A stretch of 6,854 nucleotides of DNA. It comes from Acidimicrobiaceae bacterium. Lineage in GTDB: Bacteria; Actinomycetota; Acidimicrobiia; Acidimicrobiales; Ilumatobacteraceae. The DNA is taken from NCBI GenBank assembly GCA_003154135.1, contig PMCN01000197.1, forward strand, positions 1 through 6,854. The letters run 5' to 3'. This document shows positions 1-5,890 of this stretch, piece by piece (positions within the stretch are counted from its first letter, which is position 1; every line of letters starts with the position of its first letter). The position numbers were made by a program, and so were the translations under genes. The notes under the pieces are model-generated. The model was not told the origin of the DNA, did not search any database, and saw only the letters and a program-made list of their open reading frames with translations.

Positions 1-696
1 GGTGTCGAGCAGCGCGCGGTGCAAGACGCGGCCGAGTACGCGGGCGCCCGCAAGCCCGTGCACATCATCGAGGAGCCCATGGCGGCTGCCATCGGCGCCG
101 ACATGCCGGTGCACGAGCCCAGCGGGAACATGATCGTCGACATCGGCGGTGGCACCACGGAAGTGGCGGTCATCTCCCTCGGCGGCATCGTCACCGCACA
201 GTCGGTGCGCGTGGCGGGCGACGAGCTCGACGACGCCGTGCTGCAGTACGTGAAGAAGGAGTTCTCCCTCGCCATCGGCGACCGCACTGCCGAGGAGATC
301 AAGATCCACATGGGTTCGGCGTGGCCGCTCGACGACGAGCTCACCGCCGACATCCGCGGCCGCGACCTCATCAGTGGCCTGCCGCGCACGGTGCCGCTCA
401 CCACCGAGCAGGTGCGCGAAGCCCTCGCCGAGCCGTTGTCCGCCATCGTCGACGCCGTGAAGACCACGCTCGACCGCACCCCGCCGGAACTGGCCGCCGA
501 CATCATGGAGCAAGGCATCATGATCACCGGTGGCGGCGCACTGCTCGCCGGCCTCGATCGCCGCCTGTCGCACGAGACGGGCATGCCCATCAAGATCGCG
601 CACGACCCGCTCTACAGCGTGGTCATCGGCTCGGGCCGCGCGTTGGAGAACATCGACGCGATGCGGGGGCTGATGTCGCTCGGCGGCGACGACTAA
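1..696 (+). CDS. mreB: MreB, actin-like rod-shape protein (3' part, start outside window)
   Basis: Bacterial actin homologue that polymerises under the membrane with ATP and positions the cell-wall elongation complex. The reading frame is open from base 1, so the visible 231 residues lack roughly the first 115 of a usual protein of about 345. Seen in order: the IEEPMAAAIGA segment (residues 23-33 of the fragment), the phosphate-2 motif DIGGGTTEVAVISLGG (about 47-62), the family segment IGDRTAEEIKI, RGRDLISGLPRTV, and the adenosine motif MITGGGALLAGLD near the C-terminus. These match MreB rather than DnaK, FtsA or ParM. It ends at TAA 694-696, 19 bases before mreC, and is the first visible gene of the mre-mrd operon. 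Apart from the window cut it looks intact, with no frameshift or missing nucleotide-binding motif in the visible part. A second MreB/Mbl-type paralogue cannot be excluded, but the adjacent mreC favours mreB proper. Confidence 0.97.
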   Translation, partial: GVEQRAVQDAAEYAGARKPVHIIEEPMAAAIGADMPVHEPSGNMIVDIGGGTTEVAVISLGGIVTAQSVRVAGDELDDAVLQYVKKEFSLAIGDRTAEEIKIHMGSAWPLDDELTADIRGRDLISGLPRTVPLTTEQVREALAEPLSAIVDAVKTTLDRTPPELAADIMEQGIMITGGGALLAGLDRRLSHETGMPIKIAHDPLYSVVIGSGRALENIDAMRGLMSLGGDD

Positions 697-715
697 GCAT
701 CGGCCGACCGTCCTC

Positions 716-1756
716 ATGTTCTCCTCGCTGAGCCGCCGCAGGGTCATCCTGCTCGTCGTGCTCACATGCATGTTGCTCATCACCCTCGACAAGCACGGCA
801 ACCCGGTCATCGATCGCGCGCGCTCGTTGGTCGACCGTGTGCTGCAGCCCATCGACACGGCCACCAAGGCCATCACGCTGCCGGTCGAACGGGCCTGGAA
901 CGGCGTCACCAACTACGACGACCTCGAACGGCAGAACGAAGTGCTGCGCGACCAGATCGAGCACATGCGTGGCAACGACGTCGAGTCGCGCAGCGCCGTG
1001 CTCGAGTACCGCGAGCTCCTCAAGCTCAACCAGCTCGCCTCGAAGTTCCGCTATCCCACCGTGGCCGCGCAGGTGGTGGGCGATTCGCCGAGCAACTTCC
1101 AGAACACCTTGCAGATCAACGTCGGATCGCAGCAGGGGGTGGCCGTTGGCATGCCGGTCACCGATGGCGCCGGTCTCATCGGCCGCATCACCAAGGTGTA
1201 CCCCACGCAGAGCCTCGTGCTGCTCATCACCGACCCCGAGTACGCCATCGCCGCGCAGGTGCTCACCGCCCCCGACGAGCCGGGCACCACCGTCCCCACG
1301 GGCAGCACCACCCCCTCCGGCATCCCGGTGGGCGACCTCACCAGCACCACCTCCACCACGTCGCCCACCACCTCGAGCACGCAGCCGCCGGCCACCGGCG
1401 ACACGGGGTCGAGCACGCCGGTGGGCGACACCACCACGAGCACCTCCTCGCCGCTGGAAGTGGTGCGCGAGACCGGCATGCTCCAGGGACAGGGCGCCGA
1501 CAAGCCGCTGCTGCTGCGGTTCGTCGACACCAGCGCGTCGGGCACCAGCGTCAGGGTGGGTGCCGTGGTCGACACCGCCGGCGGCAACAACGGTCTTGCC
1601 CCGCAGGGCATCCCGATCGGCATCATCACCAAGGTCGAACGGCAGACCGGCAGCAGCAGCGCCCTCGTCGAGGTCACCCCCAACGCGAGCCTGAAGCGGC
1701 TCAACTTCGTGGCCGTCGTGCTGTACGTGCCGAACACCGACGCCATCGGTCGCTGA
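716..1756 (+). CDS. mreC: MreC, rod-shape-determining scaffold protein
   Basis: Bitopic membrane protein that links cytoplasmic MreB/MreD to PBP2 outside the membrane. The 346-residue product has a basic N-terminus (SRRR), one membrane segment (about residues 9-24), a coiled-coil-like stretch (about 67-105, LERQNEVLRDQIEHM and following) used by the family for dimerisation, then the MreC beta domain: VVGDSPSNFQNTLQINVGSQ, GMPVTDGAGLIGRI (about 145-158), and the closing IPIGIITKVE (about 299-308). A Ser/Thr/Pro/Gly-rich insert of about 60 residues (about 187-246) interrupts the beta domain and makes the protein longer than typical compact MreC proteins; it is listed separately. The ATG at 716 gives a sensible N-terminus just before the membrane segment, although no clear purine-rich ribosome site precedes it, so translation may be coupled to mreB 19 bases upstream. 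The stop is TGA 1754-1756. Identification is firm from motifs and position. Confidence 0.95.
   Translation: MFSSLSRRRVILLVVLTCMLLITLDKHGNPVIDRARSLVDRVLQPIDTATKAITLPVERAWNGVTNYDDLERQNEVLRDQIEHMRGNDVESRSAVLEYRELLKLNQLASKFRYPTVAAQVVGDSPSNFQNTLQINVGSQQGVAVGMPVTDGAGLIGRITKVYPTQSLVLLITDPEYAIAAQVLTAPDEPGTTVPTGSTTPSGIPVGDLTSTTSTTSPTTSSTQPPATGDTGSSTPVGDTTTSTSSPLEVVRETGMLQGQGADKPLLLRFVDTSASGTSVRVGAVVDTAGGNNGLAPQGIPIGIITKVERQTGSSSALVEVTPNASLKRLNFVAVVLYVPNTDAIGR
1274..1453 (+). repeat. Low-complexity Ser/Thr/Pro-rich insert in MreC with a short direct repeat
   Basis: Codons 187-246 of mreC encode almost only Thr, Ser, Pro and Gly, built largely from ACC, AGC, TCC and ACG codons. Within it the 12 bases CCGGTGGGCGAC occur twice (1325-1336 and 1418-1429), each followed by a Thr/Ser run (PVGDLTSTTSTT and PVGDTTTSTSS). 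This suggests the insert grew by local duplication or slippage. It lies between strand-like segments IAAQVLTAP and VVRETGMLQGQG of the beta domain, so it probably forms a flexible loop outside the membrane. Confidence 0.7.
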
Positions 1757-1758
1757 AG

Positions 1759-2283
1759 GTGCGCAACGTCGTCGTCGGTCCACTGCTGCGCCTCGTGCCG
1801 GTGGGCCTCATCGCTCTGTCGGTCCAACGAGTCGTGTTCGGCAACCATCCGGTGCACGGCGTGAAGGTGCAGTTCGTGCTCGCCCTGGTGGTCGCCGCCG
1901 GTGCCGGTGGCGGATCCGACCGCGGCGCGGTGGCGGGCTTCGTGCTCGGCCTGCTGTACGACTTCAGCGGCAACACACCGCTCGGACTGATGGCGCTCGC
2001 CTACGGCCTCGGCGGCATGACCGCCGGCTACGTGCACAGCTTCACCCCCGACCCGCAGTGGTGGCTGGCGTGCATCTTCGCCTTCGTCGGCGCCGCGGTG
2101 GGGGAGACGGCGGTGCCCATCGCCGAGGTGGTCACCGGCGAGAGCGGTTGGATCACCGGCGACCTGCTGGTCACGGTGCCCATCGTGGCGCTCGCCGCCG
2201 CGATGCTGTGCCCGCTGCTGATGCCGGTGGGCCGATGGATGATGGGTGTGAAGCGCAAGAAGTGGAAGGCGATGCTGGAATGA
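1759..2283 (+). CDS. mreD: MreD, integral membrane rod-shape protein
   Basis: Small polytopic membrane partner of MreC in the elongation complex. The 174-residue product is within the family range (about 160-180) and is very hydrophobic, with about five or six candidate membrane segments (roughly 4-24, 36-50, 56-69, 74-92, 101-119, 134-155) and a basic tail (VKRKKWK). The central stretch GFVLGLLYDF followed by GLMALAYGLGG is the recognisable MreD pattern (Gly-rich helix, Asp, then Gly-Leu and a second Gly-rich helix). The start is a GTG at 1759, 2 bases after the mreC stop. The first in-frame ATG (1987) would delete nearly half the protein, so GTG is clearly preferred. No strong ribosome site is visible, and the tight junction suggests translation coupled to mreC. 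It ends at TGA 2281-2283, 45 bases before mrdA. Sequence conservation in MreD is low, so the call rests on the motif, topology and position together. Confidence 0.92.
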   Translation: MRNVVVGPLLRLVPVGLIALSVQRVVFGNHPVHGVKVQFVLALVVAAGAGGGSDRGAVAGFVLGLLYDFSGNTPLGLMALAYGLGGMTAGYVHSFTPDPQWWLACIFAFVGAAVGETAVPIAEVVTGESGWITGDLLVTVPIVALAAAMLCPLLMPVGRWMMGVKRKKWKAMLE

Positions 2284-2328
2284 GGCGCGCGCGTCCCGAT
2301 TCGTCACACGATCGACAAGAATGTCGCA

Positions 2329-4629
2329 ATGGCCGTTGACAAGCGCTCCGCCCGCCTCGGCGTGCTCGCCACGGTGTCGCTGCTGCTCATCGGGCTGCTC
2401 GGCGCTCGCCTGTGGTTCCTGCAGGGCGTGCAGAGCGAGTCGTACCAGGCCAAGGTCACTGCATCGAAGCTGCGCACGGTGTACATCGCGGCCGAGCGCG
2501 GCCGCATCTTCGACGCCAAGGGCCGTATCATGGCCGACAACGAACGCGTGCTCACCGTCACCGTCGACTGGGCGGTGGTGAAGAAGGAGAAGAACCGTCT
2601 CGCCCTCTTCTCGCGCCTGTCGGGTCCGCTGAAGACGCCGGTCGACGACCTGATGCGGCGCTACGACCCCTGCTACAAGCTGCCCAAGCCGTGCACGAAG
2701 GCCCAGCTGTACGACACGTTGCTGCCGCTGCCGCTGAAGGAGGACGTCGACGAGCCCACCGTCAACTTCCTCAAGGAGCGCGGCGAGGACTACCCGGGTG
2801 TCGACGTCGTCGAGCAGTACAAGCGGGTGTACCCGTACGCGCCGCTCGCCTCGCACGTCGTGGGGTACATGGGTGGCATCAGTGCCAACAGCCTGAAGAG
2901 CTACCTGGCGCAGGGCTACAAGCGCAACGAACGGGTGGGTCAGTTCGGCGTCGAGCAGAGCATGGAGCGCGAGCTGCACGGCCAGTGGGGCAAGCGCGTG
3001 TACGAGGTCGACGCCAGTGGAGCCATCGTGCGCGAGCTCGTCGATCAGCGCGTCGAACCGGTGGCCGGCTTCGACATCCAGCTCAGCATCGACCTCGACA
3101 TCCAGCAGTACGCCGAGCAGGCGCTCGAGACCGAGCTCAAGTCGCGACGCAACCTGCCCACCGATCTGAAGCAAGCCGACTCGGCGCCGCACAACCCGTG
3201 CGACCTGAAGACCAACTGCCGCACGCGCGTGTACCAGCAGACCCTGGCCGACGGCTCCAAGGTCGACTACCCCGAGTGGGTGCAGCACAAGGCGCCCGCG
3301 GGCTCCGTGGTGGTGCTCAACCAAGGCAACGGCCAGGTGGTGGCGATGGCCAGCTACCCGACCTTCGACAACCGGTGGATGGAATCGGGCATCGACGGCA
3401 CCAAGTACAAGGAGCTGTTCCCGAGCACCAACCCCGACGGCACGCCCATCGACCCCGACCAGTCGATCCTGGTCAACCGCGCCGTGCAGGGCAGCTACAA
3501 CATCGGCTCCACCATCAAACCGTTCGTCGCCTGGTCGGCCATGCACTCGGGCCTCATCAATGCCAACACCGTCTTCCAGGACAAGGGCACGTACACCCTG
3601 CAGTCGATCGACCCGTCGAACTGCCAGCAGAACGGTGGCATCGCCCGCTGCATCTTCAAGAACGCGGCCAGCAAGAGCACCAACCAACCCGCGGTCTACG
3701 GGCCGGTCACCGTCTCCGATGCGCTGGCGGTGTCGAGCGACTCGTTCTTCTACGCCCTCGGCGAGCGCTTCTGGCAGGCCAGCCGCAACCTGCCCAACCA
3801 GGAGAGCCTGTTGAAGACCGACCTGCAACGGTTCGGGTTCGGCCTCAAGACCGGCGTCCAGCTGCCGTTCGAACAGAAGGGTCGCGTGCCCGACAACGCG
3901 TCGAAGAAGGCACTCGTCGACAAGGGCGTGCTGGGCAAGGGTGAAGTGCCGCGCCTGGTGGTGGGCGACAACGTGCTCGCGGCCATCGGCCAGGGCCTGT
4001 TCGCGTCGACGCCGCTGCAGCTCGCCGATGCCTACGCCACGCTCGCCAACGGCGGCTTCCTGCTCCAGCCGAGCATCATCAAGGCCATCTACGCGCCCCT
4101 CGTTCCCGACGCCGGCCCTGGCATGGCCGACCTCGCTGCGGGCACCGTCGTCAAGTCGTACGACGCGCCCGTCGTGCGCGACTCGCTCGAGATGCCGGCC
4201 AACATCATCCAACCCATCCTCAACGGCCTGCACCGAGTCATCCGCGGCAAGGGCGTGAAGTTCGGCATCTACCACGCCACCACCGGCGAGTACCTCTTCA
4301 GCGGCTTCCCCGTCGAGATCGACGGCAAGACCGGCACCGCGCAAGGCGCCGCCAGCCTCCCGTGGAACGACTCGTCGGTGTTCGGTGCGTTCAGCACCGA
4401 CGACACGCTGCCCTACACCGTGGTGTCGTACCTCGAGAAGAGCGGCTACGGCGCCAAGGCCGCCGCCCCGCTCACCAAGTGCATGTTCCTCGCGCTCGCC
4501 GGCAAGGTGACGCTCGATCCCGTGCAGATCAGCGATCCGCTCGACCTCAACTCCACCGTGGCGGCGCCGCCGAAGCAGCTGCGTGACGCCACGTGCCTCG
4601 GCGGTCTGGTGAGCTCGGACCGGGGTTAG
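2329..4629 (+). CDS. mrdA: Penicillin-binding protein 2, elongation-specific DD-transpeptidase
   Basis: Class B PBP that crosslinks new peptidoglycan outside the membrane as partner of RodA; target of beta-lactams. The 766 residues comprise a short cytoplasmic N-terminus, a membrane anchor (about 10-30), a pedestal/dimerisation domain with ERGRIFDAKGRIMADN (56-71) and GQFGVEQSMERELHG (204-218), and a C-terminal transpeptidase domain. Catalytic motifs are complete: S394-T-I-K397 (nucleophile Ser394), S469-S-D471 in the SxN position (Asp here is usual for PBP2), and K667-T-G669. It is about 130 residues longer than the 633-residue E. coli protein. Extra length lies in a stretch about 105-135, another about 272-322 before AGSVVVL, and the C-terminal region; eight cysteines are spread over the extracytoplasmic part. 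The ATG at 2329 directly precedes the anchor; a weak AAGA lies 8 bases upstream. It sits between mreD and rodA, as in many mre operons. The pairing with rodA argues for PBP2 rather than FtsI. Confidence 0.96.
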   Translation: MAVDKRSARLGVLATVSLLLIGLLGARLWFLQGVQSESYQAKVTASKLRTVYIAAERGRIFDAKGRIMADNERVLTVTVDWAVVKKEKNRLALFSRLSGPLKTPVDDLMRRYDPCYKLPKPCTKAQLYDTLLPLPLKEDVDEPTVNFLKERGEDYPGVDVVEQYKRVYPYAPLASHVVGYMGGISANSLKSYLAQGYKRNERVGQFGVEQSMERELHGQWGKRVYEVDASGAIVRELVDQRVEPVAGFDIQLSIDLDIQQYAEQALETELKSRRNLPTDLKQADSAPHNPCDLKTNCRTRVYQQTLADGSKVDYPEWVQHKAPAGSVVVLNQGNGQVVAMASYPTFDNRWMESGIDGTKYKELFPSTNPDGTPIDPDQSILVNRAVQGSYNIGSTIKPFVAWSAMHSGLINANTVFQDKGTYTLQSIDPSNCQQNGGIARCIFKNAASKSTNQPAVYGPVTVSDALAVSSDSFFYALGERFWQASRNLPNQESLLKTDLQRFGFGLKTGVQLPFEQKGRVPDNASKKALVDKGVLGKGEVPRLVVGDNVLAAIGQGLFASTPLQLADAYATLANGGFLLQPSIIKAIYAPLVPDAGPGMADLAAGTVVKSYDAPVVRDSLEMPANIIQPILNGLHRVIRGKGVKFGIYHATTGEYLFSGFPVEIDGKTGTAQGAASLPWNDSSVFGAFSTDDTLPYTVVSYLEKSGYGAKAAAPLTKCMFLALAGKVTLDPVQISDPLDLNSTVAAPPKQLRDATCLGGLVSSDRG

Positions 4630-4631
4630 CC

Positions 4632-5813
4632 GTGCCCGTCTCGCTCATGTCGCGCAAGCCCGACTCGGGCCTGGGCAACATCCACGCCAGCCCCTCGGCA
4701 CCCACCCGCAACATCGACTGGGTGCTCATGGTTGCCACGGGCGCGCTCGCCGCGGTGGGCCTGTTCGTCATCTACTCGGCGTCGTACTCCAAGTCGCCGC
4801 CCAGCGGTACGCATCCGTACGAGTTCTTCTTCGTCACCCGTCAGGAGATCTTCCTCATCGGTGCCGTGCTCGGCATGGTGGTGGTGATGTCGTTCGACTA
4901 CGACTTCTGGAAGGACCACTCCCGGTTCCTCTACGGGGTCACCATCATGCTGCTGGTGCTGGTGAAGGCCACCGGCGCGCTCAGTGGTGGCGCCAACCTG
5001 AGCTTCAACGTCGGTCCGCTCAACCTGCAACCAGCCGAGTTCGCGAAGTTCACCACGCTGCTCACCGTGGCCGCATACCTCTCCGAGGACCGCAGCGACG
5101 AGTTGCCCTACCACCGGTTCATCATCGGGCTCATGCTCGTCGGTGCCCCGGCGACGCTCATCATCATCCAGCCCGACCTCGGCTCGGCGTCGGTGCTCAT
5201 CGCCATGGCCATGGGCATCATGCTCGTCGCCGGCGCAAAGGCCCGCTACATGCTGATGATCAGCGTGCTGTCGGTGGCCACCGTCGGCGCCGCGGTGGTC
5301 ACCAAGATCGTCAACCAGTACCAGCTCAGCCGGTTCACCGCGTTCTTCCACCAGAACTCCACCGACCCCAAGCTCGCCGATGTGCTCTACCAGGGGCGCA
5401 ACGCCATCCGAGCGCTCGCCACGGGTGGCATCGCGGGCAAGGGCTGGTTGCAGGGGCCGATCACCAACGCCCCCAAGGACATCCCGGTGCAGTGGGCCGA
5501 CTTCCCGTTCTCGGCCGTCGGCGAGCAGTTCGGCCTCATCGGCTGCGCCGTCGTCCTCGGCCTCTACGCCGTGGTGCTGTTGCGCATCTGGCGCATCGCC
5601 CACCTGTCGCGCGACCTGCTGGGCACCTACCTGTGCACCGGCGTCTTCGCCATGCTGCTCTGGCAGGTGTTCCAGAACGTCGCGATGACCATCGGCGTGA
5701 TGCCCATCACCGGGCTGCCCCTGCCGTTCATCAGCTACGGCGGCTCGGGCATCGTCACCTTCTTCGCCCTGCTCGGCCTCGTCCAGAGCGTGCACATGCG
5801 CCGCTACCGCTGA
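4632..5813 (+). CDS. rodA: RodA, SEDS-family peptidoglycan glycosyltransferase
   Basis: Polytopic membrane enzyme that polymerises lipid II into glycan strands and works as a pair with PBP2. The 393-residue product has a cytoplasmic N-terminus of about 28 residues and about ten hydrophobic segments. Numbered from the GTG start, family signatures include LQPAEFAKF (132-140), QPDLGSA (180-186), the extracellular loop ADFPFSAVGEQFG (289-301) with D290 in the place of the catalytic Asp of characterised RodA proteins, and the C-terminal SEDS signature LPLPFISYGGSG (362-373). The segment normally reading GAxRW is GANLS here (120-124). Start choice: GTG 4632 lies 2 bases after the mrdA stop, repeating the mreC-mreD arrangement. 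ATG 4647 (388 residues) is a serious alternative, while ATG 4593 would overlap mrdA by 37 bases and is less likely. No good ribosome site separates them. FtsW is the other possible family member, but placement next to mrdA favours RodA. Confidence 0.93.
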   Translation: MPVSLMSRKPDSGLGNIHASPSAPTRNIDWVLMVATGALAAVGLFVIYSASYSKSPPSGTHPYEFFFVTRQEIFLIGAVLGMVVVMSFDYDFWKDHSRFLYGVTIMLLVLVKATGALSGGANLSFNVGPLNLQPAEFAKFTTLLTVAAYLSEDRSDELPYHRFIIGLMLVGAPATLIIIQPDLGSASVLIAMAMGIMLVAGAKARYMLMISVLSVATVGAAVVTKIVNQYQLSRFTAFFHQNSTDPKLADVLYQGRNAIRALATGGIAGKGWLQGPITNAPKDIPVQWADFPFSAVGEQFGLIGCAVVLGLYAVVLLRIWRIAHLSRDLLGTYLCTGVFAMLLWQVFQNVAMTIGVMPITGLPLPFISYGGSGIVTFFALLGLVQSVHMRRYR

Positions 5814-5816
5814 CCC

Positions 5817-5855
5817 CCACCCCACTCGGGTGGCCCGGCGTCGGTTGCATCCGGG
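5817..5855 (+). terminator. Two adjacent short GC hairpins after rodA, possible terminator
   Basis: Starting 4 bases after the rodA stop, CCACCC (5817-5822) pairs perfectly with GGGTGG (5828-5833) around a 5-base loop. Directly after it, CCCGG (5834-5838) pairs with CCGGG (5851-5855) around a 12-base loop. There is no T-tract, so this is not a classical intrinsic terminator. It could be a GC-type terminator or an attenuating or mRNA-end structure closing the shape operon. Short GC hairpins also arise by chance in DNA this GC-rich, hence the low confidence. Confidence 0.35.
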
Positions 5856-5875
5856 CAAGTGGCGATGTGCTCGGT

Positions 5876-5881
5876 TAAGCT
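5876..5881 (+). promoter_or_regulatory. Possible -10 element for the radical SAM gene
   Basis: TAAGCT fits the TANNNT pattern of actinobacterial -10 hexamers and stands out in a GC-rich spacer. With usual spacing, transcription would begin near 5888, only about 3 bases before the ATG at 5891, giving an almost leaderless message. No convincing -35 is placed correctly; the best-looking one, TTGCAT at 5845-5850, is about 25 bases upstream, which is too far. This is a weak call from pattern and position only. Confidence 0.3.
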
Positions 5882-5890
5882 GGGGTTCAC

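Noticed and set aside
97..696. Possible second start inside the mreB fragment making a short MreB-like protein
   Set aside because: The upstream codons from base 1 already match MreB family sequence, so the gene simply continues beyond the window edge.
766..1758. Upstream extension of the mreD frame through mreC
   Set aside because: The frame is open back to 766, but that part translates to His/Arg/Ala-rich nonsense overlapping mreC. The real protein begins at GTG 1759.
2284..2328. Small inverted repeat TCGT/ACGA (2301-2311) in the mreD-mrdA spacer
   Set aside because: Only 4 bp with a 3-base loop; expected by chance and too weak to call an operator or terminator.
1051..4344. A very long open frame (about 1,097 codons) on the minus strand opposite mreC, mreD and mrdA
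   Set aside because: It lies antisense to three well-identified genes. In GC-rich DNA, strong G/C at third positions removes stop codons from the opposite strand. Its translation is low in recognisable domains and rich in Arg, Ala, His and Val, as expected for a shadow.
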